Shown in pieces: positions 10,181 to 22,870 of a stretch of 64,000 nt of DNA. Under the pieces are notes generated by a model, which saw nothing but the letters and a program-made list of their open reading frames with translations, was not told the DNA's origin and ran no database searches. The stretch is from NCBI GenBank assembly GCA_030549495.1, contig JAUIRK010001041.1, forward strand, positions 806,001 to 870,000, written 5' to 3'. The position numbers and the translations under genes are program-made. This DNA comes from Nectonema munidae. Lineage: Eukaryota; Nematomorpha; Nectonematoida; Nectonematidae. Each line of letters starts with the position of its first letter. Position 1 is the stretch's first letter.

Positions 10181-11573
10181 TTTTTATCTTGATAAAGAAA
10201 TTTAGTTTAGAAAGAGCTTGATAAATTTAAGTTTTCAGTGTTTCCTCTCCACTATATATAAACCTTTTGCAATTATCCTCCATTATGTACACATTTGCCA
10301 AATCTTTACAGAATAAATAAAATATTTTATCTTTGAAAGGAAACATAAGTCATGAATTTTTTAGTTTGTTAAAGCGAATTATATTGTGAAATGATTATTA
10401 ATTTTTTTTATTTATAAAAATTTACAAAAAAAAAGAAAAAAGTCAATATCGATTCATAATAATTGTTAATTAGTTGCTTTTTATGTGTTTGTAGAAAAAA
10501 ATGTACTCTTTTGGGCCTAGTTAAAGGGTGATTTTTAATATCAAAGTGAAGAAAGTATAGACATTGTTTTGCTAATATATTTGCTTATATTTGAAACCAC
10601 ATAGGCAACTTTTGATTTTTATATTCTATTTTTGGCGGTCAATTATTTTCCTGATTTTACAGGTACTGTGATAGATTTTTAAATATGTGTTTTCAATCAT
10701 ACTTTTACTGGATGGTGATTTGTTACTGAAAAGCTACACAATTATTTCCGCAAGTTCTCGAAACATTACGTAAGTGGGATTTTTCGAAGCCTTAGACATT
10801 TTTTTCCTCTGTGTATAGCAAATTATCTTACATTAACAAGATAGGAAAAAAATAAATAGATAGGTTGAAGCTAATTTGCAATATTGAAACTTCTAAAAAT
10901 AATGTAAACTATTTTTAATTTTGTGATTCATTTAAACTACCAAAGAAGAATTTTTTTATGTTTTTCAAATTCAAGTATTGATTTTGGGTTGAATTTAGGA
11001 TCAAAATTTCAAATCAACTATTTTAACATTCATAATTTTAAACTTTTCAAAACTACACATTTCTTATTTTGGGAATGAATTCACTTTAGAAATATGTATA
11101 TATGTTTTTATAGAATCTAGATAAAAAAATATAATCAAAAATAGATAAAATAGAATCGTAAAAATATCAAATAGAAGTAAAAAAGAGAATAAAAAAAGAT
11201 AAAATGAATTGAAAAGAGCAAATAAATGGAAAAAATAATTAACATCATCTAAAAAAGAGTTTCTTTTGTCGTTAATTAGTTTAAAACAAAAATAAAAATT
11301 TGATTTACTTTTTTTTGATTTTATATATTGTTTTATAAGATTTTTAAACTTTAAAAAATGGAATGGAGAATAACATCAAAAATGGTCTTATGAGGGACAT
11401 ATTCCTAGTTTTTATTAAATTCATAGTGATTTCACTTTCTGTGTAAAATATTGTTGAGAAAAATCTAATGGATTTTAGTTTTTGTGAAAATATCAGTAGA
11501 AATTTTAATAATTAGAAAAGAATAATTCTTGCTTTTATCATTTTGATAACTTCTAAAAATTTTATGTTTTTTG

Positions 11574-11703
11574 GGGGCGTGAGATAAGATTGTTTCGATA
11601 CCGGGTTTCGATAACTCAAGTTCTGGAGTTTGATCTCGCATCAAGCCTACTTTCCTCATAGTTCGATACAGCGGGGTAATTGTGCCTCTTCGATGAAAAC
11701 AGC
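11574..11703 (+). mobile_element. tRNA-derived SINE copy (first duplicate)
   Basis: Same family as 10031-10180: GGGGGCGTGAG start, a B box degraded to GTTTGATCTCG, the CCTACTTTCCTCATAGTTCG body, and an end at GATGAAAACAGCC without the ACCTTT tail. Confidence 0.75.
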
Positions 11704-12016
11704 CAAGGAAGTTTTAGTTACGTTTTAAAAAAGGAAAAGAAGAAATAAACTTTTTTTCAGTTTTGATGTTTTGAGTTTTGACTACCTATCAAGTCAAGCG
11801 ATTGCTTGCTTTATAACCAATAAAAATAAAATTAAAAATTTGTATAAAAACAACAAGTAATTTGAGATGCAGTATTGAAACACCAAATTGAAGTATTAAT
11901 ATGATTTATAGCCAGACTATTCTGGAGTTAATGATATAGTTTTAAATGTTGTTGGCTAAACCACTGTGTTTCATACTTCATCATTTTGATAACTTCTAAA
12001 AATTTTATGTTTTTTG

Positions 12017-12146
12017 GGGGCGTGAGATAAGATTGTTTCGATACCGGGTTTCGATAACTCAAGTTCTGGAGTTTGATCTCGCATCAAGCCTACTTTCCTC
12101 ATAGTTCGATACAGCGGGGTAATTGTGCCTCTTCGATGAAAACAGC
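12017..12146 (+). mobile_element. tRNA-derived SINE copy (second duplicate)
   Basis: Duplicate of the SINE at 11574-11703, produced by the 443-bp tandem duplication rather than by a new insertion. Confidence 0.75.
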
Positions 12147-12577
12147 CAAGGAAGTTTTAGTTACGTTTTAAAAAAGGAAAAAAAGAAATAAACTTTTTTT
12201 CAGTTTTGATGTTTGAGTTTTGACTACCTATCAAGTCAAGCGATTGCTTGCTTTATAACCAATAAAAATAAAATTAAAAATTTGTATAAAAACAACAAGT
12301 AATTTGAGATGCAGTATTGAAACACCAAATTGAAGTATTAATATGATTTATAGCCAGACTATTCTGGAGTTAATGATATAGTTTTAAATGTTGTTGGCTA
12401 AACCACTGTGTTTCATACTTCAGCATTTTGAGTCCGAATCCATATATCGACATTTCTTACTCATAGATTGTCATACAAACAACACTATTACGCATTTTAG
12501 TGAAAACAGTCGAAGGTGTCTTATTGTAAAATTTGAAGTTTTTATGAATTCTCTTCAGAAACTGTTTGAAAACCGAT

Positions 12578-12691
12578 TTAACCCATTTAAGACCAAGCAA
12601 AGCAGACGAGTTTAGTAATTCCTATTTAATTCCATTTAAAGTAGGAATTCATCTGCGTTCCCTTTGGGAACATTGGTCACAAATGGGTTAA
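12578..12691. mobile_element. TTAA-flanked MITE, copy 2 (114 bp)
   Basis: Runs from TTAACCCATTTAAGACC to GGTCACAAATGGGTTAA, with GCAGACGA near the left end and GTTCCCTTTGGGAAC, a near-perfect palindrome, near the right end. Shorter than copy 1 by loss of the central part. Confidence 0.8.
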
Positions 12692-14712
12692 AGTAATAGT
12701 ATTGCATTAAAATTTTGGTAAAAAATAAAGTTTTATGCTTTGTTTATTGGATCTTATTGAAACCCAGTTAAAATTAAAAAAACTAAATGGTGATATTTTG
12801 TAAAATTTAAAGTTTTGCGATTTTTTTTAATAAAAAACGATTGAAAACCGTTATAAAATAAAAACTCTGCTTGGTAATTTTTGCAAAATTTACCACTGAT
12901 TAAGAATAGTTAGAAAATAAAATTGACACATTGGATTTGCTAAAATTATATCTTTTTATTAGTTCTTTCTAAGAACTGAATAAGTAAATAATTTAAAAAC
13001 TCCATATGGTAATTTTTTGTAAAATTTTAAATTTAATGATTTTTATATGAACCGATTTAAAAACGTTAGAAATTAAAATGGGACGATGTACAACTTCAGA
13101 AATTGACTTTATGATTTATGTAGTCAACCGTTAATAAGCAAATTTGAAATGAGCGAATGGGTTAACATATGGCTGCAAAAAGAAATATAATACGTTATTT
13201 CGCTTATAGAATTGAAGAATCATTTTTCACTTTCTGGTTTTTATGAATTTCGAATGGCTTATGTATAAAAATCAAAATTTCCCATTGACTATCAAATACA
13301 AAGAAGTAATGTTCATCATTTACTAATATCCAAGTCGTACAAAAGTTAGTTTAGTTAAGAAGCCTTACAAATAAGTTAGTATATATAGTCAAAATGAAAG
13401 GGCAGAGTGGAGAAATAAGCAAAATGTTCTTCGAAGCTTTGTTCCTCCAGTTATAAGCTTAAAAATGCCTTCAAGCTGAAATAAAAGAATAACTATTAAT
13501 AAAAATGTATATGGAATTAGTCGCACCGAATTATCCAAGATAAAGTATTATAGGAAGTAAAAGTTTTCTTACTTTTTCAAACAAAAAAAGATTTCGTGAG
13601 TGGAGATGAGCGCTTCTGTTCTGCGCAATAGGAAGGGTAGCGGTTTCAAATCCAAGTTTCCTCAAGCATAATACTCCTCATGCGTTCATCGGTTTCGTGT
13701 TCTCTCTTCAGCTTCTGTTTTTTGCATTTTGCGGCAGATGCACGCACACACACCACACCCCTACAATGACAAGATGAATGGGGAGAAAGAGAGAGAGAGG
13801 GTGTGTTAAAACAAAGTGTGTATGTGTCTGTCTTCAAGGTTTATTTTGCAAATTTTTAAGCAAAGCTAAAACATCAAACAAACGAGATTAAATGATAATA
13901 TGCTCGTATTTTTATAAGCAAAACACCACAAACACACGTGTGTGAATTTTCAGGATTCAAGCACATTATTCCCTTTTTCCATGCTAAATGTGTTCAAATG
14001 GCATTTTTTGAAACATTTCTAAAAAATCTTGAAAGATAAAAATGATCTTTGTGAGCACACTTTTTTCATTTTTATCATCGAAATGCCAAAAAAAGTGTAA
14101 AGACATAGAGATAAAGTAAAAAGAAACGGATTAATTTATAAATATGTATCTTAAAAATGAAAGATTATAGATTAACAGATTTTCAAGGGTAAAGTTCAAC
14201 ATCACAGCAATTAGTTATCTTATTTCACAGCGCACCTTCAACTGTAAGGTTGTCAAGACTTTTCTTCCGCTTCCAACTTTCGGATTGAAAAATAGATTTC
14301 AGGATATACATTTACACTGTTCTGCTTATTTTGTCAAAAGTAGTGCAAAAAGGTACATGGTATTCCAATTTCATATATTCTTTATAGCAAAATTTCTATA
14401 AAGTAGGCAAAATACTAGGATACGTAAGATTATTTCAGATTCGCACAATGATATGAGTAAATATGCTTTGGTAGAGTGAATATCCAGAAAAAAATATTTC
14501 AGAAAAAATGGTATAAATTGTTCAGGGGTAATATTTCTTCTAAATTCTGCAACTGTGCATGCAACCTGTGCTGGCAGCCTGCAAAATTTGAAAGAATAAA
14601 TAATTATAATAATGATATAACATTATAAATCTCCCATTTCACCGTTTAGTGAAGTTAAGAATATAAAAAAGGCAAGCTCATTTATATTCTATCTATACCT
14701 ATGTGTTTTAGC
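12692..14712. other. Intergenic AT-rich DNA
   Basis: No exon can be supported. A CA/GA-rich patch lies at 13740-13830 (cacacacacc, then gagagagagagg). A tRNA-like word GCGGTTTCAAATCC near 13640 lacks a matching A box. A moderately GC-rich stretch near 14230-14285 has no convincing splice sites. Confidence 0.35.
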
Positions 14713-14752
14713 TATATATATATGTTAGAGACAGATTTCTCAGCCTATTAGT

Positions 14753-14888
14753 TTAACCCATTAAGTCCCAATGTTCCCGTTTGGGAACATAAGTAATTTA
14801 ATCTTCGCCTGCTTTTTTTAATGAATTTGAATAAAAATCGTCTGCGTTTTTTAAATATCGTCTGATTTCATGGTACTTAATAGGTTAA
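14753..14888. mobile_element. TTAA-flanked MITE, copy 3 (in tandem unit 1)
   Basis: Starts TTAACCCATTAAG and ends CTTAATAGGTTAA. It contains the palindrome ATGTTCCCgtttGGGAACAT and CGTCTG words (reverse complement of CAGACG). Orientation is opposite to copy 1. Confidence 0.8.
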
Positions 14889-16198
14889 ATCGGATACACA
14901 GATTCTTAAAAATTTTAAATTTTTCTCTATGAAGTAAAAAAAATCGGAAATCTTTTCTTAAGTGCCCACATAAGCAAGTATGAACCTTTGAAGAATATAT
15001 ATCAATATATAAAAAATTTCGTTTGTATGTGTACAGTGGTGTAATTATGGGTGGGATGGCGTTCAGCCCGATTCCCCATAATTAATTTGTATGAGTATAT
15101 CATCAATAAAAATGCAGAACAAATATCATAGACGTTAGTAATTTAATAATGGCCGCTACATTTCCTCTTCTTATTGTGCGTTATTACTTTGGTTTTGAAG
15201 TGTTACTAGAACTTATGTCCGGTCAAATCTACTTTCGCCCTTGCAGTACCCTCATTTTGTATGTAAAATGTTTTACAAGATTTCGTATAATAATTTTAAA
15301 TTAACATTTTCATAAACTATAAAATAACATTTATAAAAATTTTATTTCTTAACGCCATCTACATATATTTAATAATTTTTATTAATTTTTTTCTGTAATT
15401 TTTTAGAGAGTTTTCGATAATAATGTTTGATATAAATTAAATTAAATACAAATCTAATAAATAATCAAAAAATTTGTAATATATTTTCAAAAATTGCACT
15501 TTTAATAGCTACATTTTTGATGTTCTGAATTTTCTTTTTTCATAGTATTTGCTTCTTTTATATATAAAATAAAATACCTAAACTTTTAAGTTCAGTGCAA
15601 ATCGCATAAATCTTTCGCCTTTTACTAAAGATTTCCGTGTGCTGGACTAAGCATTTTTTTTCTATAATTTTTGGAAAATATATTATTTATTTTGATCTTA
15701 TCATCTTTTTCCTCTAATCCCTCCTGTACTTATAGCTGTATAGGGGGATAGATACAAATTTATATCATTTCAAATTTTGTCACTTCCAAAAAGTATCTAA
15801 CTTATTCTTTTGATACTTATTTTCATATAAATTGAATAACGCTTTCATCTAAAAAACTATAAATCAATGTCAAAAATTAAAACTTTGATATTATATGTAT
15901 TTCACATATTTATATACTTTTTGAACGCATACACTTAGTCGACTTACGACGGGGTTCCGTTCTGAATAACCTGTCGTAAAGCGAACTGGACGTAAGTCGA
16001 GTAGGTACATGTCAGAGTTAAAGTTACATTTTGTCGTTATATTTATGCCTCGAAATTCTTGATATTTACACTCACTATAGTACATGAAGGTATTATGTGT
16101 TACCTTTATATATGTATATATATATGCTGTTTATGTTTACAAAAAATATAAGTCAAAAATTTAAAAACAGTTTTATTTGGACACATGACAAATAAAAA

Positions 16199-16740
16199 TT
16201 ATTTTTCGCTTGTGAATAGATGTGAACCTTGAAGATCTTCACTGAGCGCAGAGCTAAATGAAGGAGATTCTTTTTTCAGAAACGTAGTCATTTTTGTTTG
16301 AACGGTATTTTTGCGTCTCTCCTCATAAATTTCCTTATATGGACGAAAAGCATCTAAAACCAATCTTTTAATTTTTGCAAAACGTTCAACATTAGAATCC
16401 ATTTTTCCAAAATGTGCAAGAACTTTGTTGACTTGCAATAAGCCTTCTGCTAGTCCTTTGGTGCTGAAAATCCTCTGCACATCCTTTTCTACTTCTGCTG
16501 TTTCTGCCACGCTTTTTTCTGTTGCCCTCATTTCTTCTGTTACTTTTTCTTCTTCAAGAACAATCAATTCTTCATTTGTCAGTTCCTCATTTTCTTTTTC
16601 AATTATTTCTTCGACTTCTTCAATTTCAAATTCCAAAGAAAGTTCTTTTGCCAGTGAGACTATTTTTTCTTTGATTATTTCTAAATCACTTTCACTGTCG
16701 TGGCCAGCATTAACCTTAGCAGGACGGAACTTTTTAGAGC
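16199..16740 (-). pseudogene. Tigger transposase C-terminal part, separated by the piggyBac insertion
   Basis: The frame begins around KKFRPAKVNAGHDSESD, continues with the acidic stretch (EEVEEIIEKENEELTNEEL) and ends with the TIGD1-like tail NVERFAKIKRLVLDAF, YKEIYEERRK and a TMTTFLKK-type end before the stop at 16199. It continues the protein interrupted at about 20.1 kb. The frame is open for about 180 codons, so decay here is modest. Confidence 0.85.
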
Positions 16741-16906
16741 AACACTAAGGACGGTTAATGGGAGTTTTACTTCAATTTAAAAAAAAGTATATTTCTTTTT
16801 TTTAATAAAGCTTTAGCATATCAAAGTCCTTTTAAGAATGTTTTTGTTCAGTTTGATATGTTTCCATGTTTTTTATACGAAAAAAATCAAAAAACTTATT
16901 TTAGAA

Positions 16907-19900
16907 TTAACGCCATCTATAATAAAAAAGAGTTTGTTTTAGTTAACGTTTTTTTTTGTTTATTTATAATAAAAATAAAAATTGCATTCGAACTTCCATA
17001 ATGTTTACACTTATTAGATATACATATCTAAGAAAAATTTTTAAATTCATCTATTATATTATTTGTTAAATTATTTCAACAAACGCTACTTTATATGCAA
17101 AAAAGGCATATTAATCATAGATTAATATTAGTTTTTTTCAAATATATAAAAAAAAATGAACTAATATTTATTCAACTATTATAAAAATACAACACACAAG
17201 TATTATAATAAAAAATTTGTAAATATTTACAATTATTATGTGTTTCCGCACTTTTTACACATAAATAAAGTATGGCTTTTACAAATGAATTTTCCACATA
17301 CACTGCATTTTCGTGTTCCGCTTTTTCTTGGCTTACAATCAATAAAAGAGCAATATCCTCGTTGAACTGATGTAGTTGGGTTCTCGTCAACATCAAAAAA
17401 CCCGTAAAAAGATAATAAGTTTCTGGTAGATAAGCGAGTAAATGAACTTTGACTTCTAATCTACATGCATTTTTCAGCTAAAAGTAGAGAAAGGTGTTTT
17501 ATAAAGCATTTTCTTCCTCCTCTTGAAACTAACGTGTATGCATCTGAATCATTAGCTCTCATAATTACCCAGCTATTATTAACTGCATATCAAGAAAATT
17601 TGTAAAAATTGCAACTGGCCAACGTCTAGAAGACTTATAACAGCTGTAATTTCTTGCCATTCGGTTAAAAACATCCACTCCAGATTTAAACCTATTATAA
17701 TTTAGAATAGTTTGAGGCTTTTTTCTGGGCCCAAAAGTATCTATTTGTGATAGATGTTGACTAGATAACACATAGACTGGTTTGAAGTTTTTTTTAGAAT
17801 GTTTTTCCGGTATATAAACTGTTAACGAAGAGGTTTCTGAATACAAAAATCTACTCTCACAATCATTCAAACTCAGACCTTTTAAATGCGATGGACGGAC
17901 TACATGCGGCATGAACCTTCTATTACTTCTTACCGTACCACAGATTGTATAGTTTTGATTTTTGGCCCAATTACACAAATCCTGGGACATAAAAAATCTA
18001 TCTGCATAAATACCAATACCGGTCGATAAGCAAGAAATATTTACCAATCTTTTTACTATATTATTGCGTTTAAAATGATCCCTGTCCACTAAACCACTTT
18101 CATAAATTTCGCTACAAAAAACAAAAAAACTGGAAGAGTCTACACAGTGGTAAATTTTCATACCATATCGACCTGGTTTGGATGGGTCGTATACTTTTAT
18201 AGGTGACCTGCCTCTATACTTGACGAGCTGCTCGTCAATTGTAACGCAATTAGATGGTGACCAATATTTATGAAAGTTTTCGAGGAAAATATTTTGTAAG
18301 TATCTTATCGGAGCTAATTTATCTGAACTATTTCTTGTAGTTCTTGAATCAAATCTTATAAAGGTGCGAATAAGAATGAATACGTCTCTACTGATTGCAA
18401 CTTTTAAAAAAGGGGTTCCATAATTTTCAGAAAAAAGATGTTTGACATCAATCTGCTGATCTTTAGACTGCCCAATGTAAAGAATACAGGCTAAGTATGC
18501 TAGCAAATGTTCCATTGAAAACATTTCATATAAACTTTTGAAGTTCTCCAACAAACAATTAGGACTTCTACAAAAAAACATTTAACTAAATAATGTTTTC
18601 TAACAGAAAATTACTTGTAGTTTTCTTCCATTCTTTCTTTTGTGCAGACAAAAATATGGTTCAAAAGAGATTCAGTGAAAAAAAGATTAAAAATTTTCAA
18701 AGGATCTTTCAAATTTTTTGCCGTATCTTTTAGACCTGGTCTACTTGAGATGATATTAGTTGATGATCTTCTTCCACAAATCTCTCTCGGTTCCCAAAAA
18801 AATTGGGTTCCATCTGGTGCTACAAGGGGCACATCTTCGCAAAGAGCCGTTTCTTCATCGCTTGAATCTGTTTGCCCTTCGCTATCAACTGAATTTTGAA
18901 TTTCATATTCACTATTTGAAAAAACGTCAGAACCAGAGGTTTCTCCTTCATCACTACTTGTATAAAAACTTGAGGAGCTCATAATAAAATTTTGCAAAGT
19001 AACTTAGGAAATCCAAATGAAGCTTGTCAAGAAATGTAAGAATTGTTACACATACACAAATAAAGCAAGAGAGAGAGTTTTGTGTAATCTATACGCGATT
19101 TCTTCACTATTCATTCATGCCAAGGAATTATTTACCAAATGTGGTGAGAAAAAGATAACAAATGCGTAGACAATTATATATGGATCGTGTAGTCAATGGA
19201 ACAATTGAGTTCACTCTTGCCGCATGCGTATTCTCGATAAAAAATCAATATCAAGTAAGAGTTCTTTGTGTTTGAAATCATATTTTGATTTATTTCTGCG
19301 TTGTATAATGTGTCTTTTATTACCCAGATAATACCATGACACAAATCCAATAAAGAGTCCATTCTCTTCAATTTTTTATTTAAGTACGCAACCATGCGCT
19401 GTTTAACAAATCGATCTAAAAAGCTTATCTAATTTTTTTAATCTTTTTTACTTTTTATAAAATATTTTGCACTGTAGAAAAATAAATTTATAAAAACAAA
19501 GTTTTGAATAGTGATCAATATAATTTTTTCACAAAACTACATAATCATACGTTTGTTTGTTTTGTTACTTCTTTTTTCTTTGTAAATAAAAAAATATATT
19601 ATAGTTCTTCTTTTTAATTTTTTATATATAATATTTTGCACTATGGAAAACAAATTTATGAAAACAAAGTTTTGAATATTGAACAATATAGTTTTTTTCA
19701 CAAAACTACATATTCGTACGCTTGTTTGTTTTGTTATTAGCTAATAATGAAAGACTTGCTATAATACCCAAAGCGAAGGAAATAATAGAAACATGATTTT
19801 CGAACGTCATGTGTTTCAAAAATAATCCTCAGAAAAAATTCTAAATTTGAAATCCACTTCAAATTTATATTTTTATAACTTGTTTAAGGTTACAACTTAA

Positions 19901-19938
19901 GTTTTTCATAAAAACATATTAATTTTAGATGGCGTTAA
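16907..19938 (-). mobile_element. piggyBac transposon, 3.0 kb, inserted in the Tigger element
   Basis: The left end TTAACGCCATCTA (16907) and the right end AGATGGCGTTAA (to 19938) are perfect inverted repeats of 12 bp including the TTAA targets. The element encloses a piggyBac transposase relic on the minus strand. A roughly 115-bp segment beginning ATATTTTGCACT is repeated directly at about 19460 and 19630, inside the promoter-side end, and may be a subterminal binding-site repeat. Between these ends and the two halves of the Tigger coding region lie about 165 and 190 bp of unexplained sequence. Confidence 0.85.
17225..18997 (-). pseudogene. piggyBac transposase, decayed
   Basis: Segments in order are an acidic Ser-rich N-terminus (18611-18997, SSDEGETSGSD), the catalytic DDD domain (17565-18581), and a Cys-rich C-terminal finger (17225-17396, CSVCGKFICKSH then CKKCG). 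Catalytic Asp candidates are in VTIDEQLVKYRGR, GIYADRFFMS and KSGVDVFNRM. PGRYGMKIYH and LNYNRFKSGVD are family signatures. Breaks: a stop after MEENYK, a frameshift near 18580, another near 17570, and two more between 17396 and 17500. The finger is intact. Related to insect/crustacean piggyBac; inactive. Confidence 0.9.
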
Positions 19939-20109
19939 ATTTAAATTTCGTATAAATTACTATAAATATTTTTTCATGTGGTGAAAATTTTATATTTCTT
20001 TTTATCTTTAAAACCCATTAAAAAATAAAATACCACCAAGTTAGCATATTGACTAGCTATATTTTTCTATCAGAAAAAGAGATTTTAAATATTTACTAGC
20101 CAAAAAAAG

Positions 20110-21358
20110 CCCTACTCCGTTCTTCTAAGGTAACAAATCGTTTAACGCATTTTTTCTAAATGCCATTCATGCATTTTGTAGTTAACGCTTTCCATGCTGT
20201 AGCGATGTTTTTTATGCATTGAAGAAGATTATAGTTTTTCCAAAAATCTTTCAACGATAGCTCTTCATCCATATCTGTGGCAACTATAGCTTGGGCAAAA
20301 GTATTTTTGAGATAGTTAGCTTTAAAAACAAAAATGGCACCTTGGTCCATAGGCTGAATGAGAGCCGTTGTGTTAGGCGGTAAAAATACAATTTTCACGT
20401 TAGGATTCAGATCAGCTAAATAAGATGAGTGTCCGGGTGCGTTATCTAATACCAATAAAATTGTGAAAGGATGATTATTTTTAAAACAGTATTCACGAAC
20501 TTGAGGAATAAAACAATTGATAAACCAATCTTCGAAAAGTTGTTGCGTCATCCAAGCTTTTCTATTTGATCGGTAATAAACTGGCAACGTGTGTTTATTC
20601 ACATTTTTAAAACATCTTGGATTTTCAGAATGGTAAATTAGAAACGGCGTCAACTTGAAACCAGCAATATTTCCAACGAGCAACAATGTCAGCCTATCTT
20701 TAAAGGCTTTAAATCCAGGCATACTTTTCGCTTCTTGGTGAATATAAGAACGTTCTGGCATACGTTCCCAAATCAAAGCAGTCTCATCGACGTTAAAAAT
20801 TTGTTCTGGTATGTAGCCTTCTTCTGAAATGATTGAATCTAAACTTTCAATAAACTTTTTGCTCCTTCTTCATCAGAACTAGCAGCTTCCCCCGTGAATC
20901 TAACATTATGTAGCTGAAATCTATTTTTAAATCTTTTAAACCAGCCAGTGATTGCAGAAAATTCTTGCCTGTAATCTTTTCCAGCTCGCTTTTTTAAGGT
21001 TGCAAAAAACTCAACGCCTTTGACTGCAAAGTATGCAGGCTCAATGGAATTCTTTTTTGTATTTGGCATTCAATCCAAACATTAAGTAGCTTTTCCATTT
21101 CGTGAATAGGCCCAGTTCGTTGTTTTGTTATTACCGTTGATCTCATGGGCGCTGAACCCTTAACAGCTTCACGAATTCTTTCTTTGTTTTTTAAAATAGT
21201 CGACATAGTAGAATGTGATAAAAAAAGTTCTCGTGCAAGTTCTCCAACTTTCTTGCCATTTTCATATTGATTGATCATTTTCATATCAATATCAATTGCC
21301 TTTCTTGCTTTTTTAGCACGTTGTTCATTAGTAGGGAATGGGTTTTTTTTGAAAACAT
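20110..21358 (-). pseudogene. Tigger (TIGD1-like, DDE_1) transposase, N-terminal and catalytic part
   Basis: From the ATG at 21358: a basic start (NEQRAKKARKA), a CENP-B-type helix-turn-helix (QYENGKKVGELARELFLSHS), the second DNA-binding half (WIECQIQKRIPLSL, ITGWFKRFKNR), then the catalytic core with all three acidic residues visible in NVDETALIWERM, LVLDNAPGHSS and IQPMDQGAI (DD29-32D type). Two frameshifts (near 21000 and 20860) and a TAG where TIGD1 proteins have Trp (CMNGI-stop-KK) show it is inactive. The C-terminal remainder lies at 16199-16740, beyond the piggyBac insertion. Confidence 0.9.
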
Positions 21359-22870
21359 CTGAAGCTTTTAGTTACTAACAATCTTAATTTAAAAATTTCA
21401 TAAAAATATAGTCAAACTAAAATGAATAAATATTTTTTTTTATTTTAAAAACTAAATCAAAAATATTTAAAGAAAAAGAGACTTATTGTACAAAAAAAAC
21501 ATTTTTAGTAATAATCAGTCAAACACTTAAAATTTTTAAAGTGACGCAGTAATTAATTAATATTAAATAAATAGTTTTCTTAGCAGTTTGTTTAAAAAAT
21601 CAAATAATAATTTTAAAATTAGTACCATAACAAAACATATATATAAAAAAATTAAAAGAATCAAAATTTCACTTACAGCAATGTAAAAATAGAAAATCAA
21701 AAACAAAAAAAAAGAGAAGTTATGCAAAAAAGAAAAAAACTGCCATTATTAAAATTTATTTTTGAGAAATATTTTAGTTTTGTTGGCGTCGTAAAGTCGA
21801 TCTGTCGTAAGTCGGATATACAGGTATATCGACGACTACCTGTATTTAATTTTTTCAATAAATCTGGCTATTTTTTAAAAAATGTCCATTAAAATTTTGA
21901 TTGTTGAGAAATATATCTAATAAAACATTCTCTTAATTTTAACATAAAATATATGTTTTTATACTAAATCGACCATGCTGGTTTTATTTTGGATTTAAGG
22001 TTTGAAAAAATCTGAAATTGTTTAAAATTTAATGTTTACGTCTGAAAACTGTCTCTAAAAATATTCTCTCAAATTTTACATGAAATTGTTATTTTATACT
22101 AAATCAAACATGCAAGTTTCATTTTTTGACTCAGATTTTGCAATTAGACATTGAAAAAGTCTGAAAGTACAAGTCGAATTGGTTATGTATGTCTAAAAAT
22201 TATGTACTTCATACAAATCGACAATTCTGATTTCATTTCTGGCAATTAGAGTATTAGAACGTGTACAATTATTATTTTTAATCAAATTTGCCATTTTAGA
22301 AAAAAACAAAGCTTGCATGTTTTTGATAAGAATATAAATCAGGAGTCGGCAAAGTGATTGATATAGGGGGGTCGATAAGATATACAATCTTACCCAATTT
22401 TGCTATACTTTTTTTACTTTATAGTAGTAATATATCTCCTTTTTCTTTTAAAACATAGCTTAGGACATTGTATAGTATGGGATATATGAAACATTTGGTT
22501 TGTATTTTTTCTCTTAATTGTTGGACATTGATTAATGTTTTTATGAAACATTACTATGTTGGGTGAGGGTCGATGTGAAGACAAATGTTCTATGAAGAGG
22601 TCGATGTGTAAAAATGCGCTTATTATTATCCCTGAAAAAATAAAAAAATCTTAGGAATTCAGCTTTTGTACTGATATATTAGAATAAACAATGATTGAAA
22701 TGCTATGTATTTATAAAATTTTGAATTTATCTCTAGATAATTTAAATATTAGCATCTGTTTTAGATAGTCTCTTAGAAATTTATATTTCTATATGCAGTT
22801 TCAAGCAAATAATGCTTTTATATCTCTAATTTTTTTGATAAAAATCGCTACTTGAATGAAAACGAAGTTT

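Larger units (their letters stand above)
11538..12423. repeat. 443-bp tandem duplication containing a SINE
   Basis: 11538-11980 and 11981-12423 are nearly identical head-to-tail copies, differing by only a few single-base changes or indels (for example in the gatgttttgag run and the aaaaggaaaa run). The junction repeats TCATTTTGATAAC. Very recent, or an assembly duplication. Confidence 0.85.
15940..21843 (-). mobile_element. Tigger/pogo-type DNA transposon, interrupted by a piggyBac
   Basis: The left end carries GTCGACTTACGACGGGGTT, and the right end read inward carries CAGGTAGTCGTCGATA and CCGACTTACGACAG, the style of Tigger terminal repeats. Tandem units 2 and 3 and the inverted copy show the uninterrupted site (cataacacttatatatattt). 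The insertion therefore lies between cactta and tatttaat in unit 1, consistent with a TA target. The outermost bases of the left repeat seem lost. Transposase pieces lie at 20110-21358 and 16199-16740 on the minus strand. Confidence 0.85.

Noticed and set aside
13600-13660. tRNA-like segment with GGTTTCAAATCC
   Set aside because: No matching A box or acceptor pairing; not a tRNA gene.
16425-16748. 107-codon plus-strand frame
   Set aside because: It is the antisense shadow of the Tigger C-terminal coding region.
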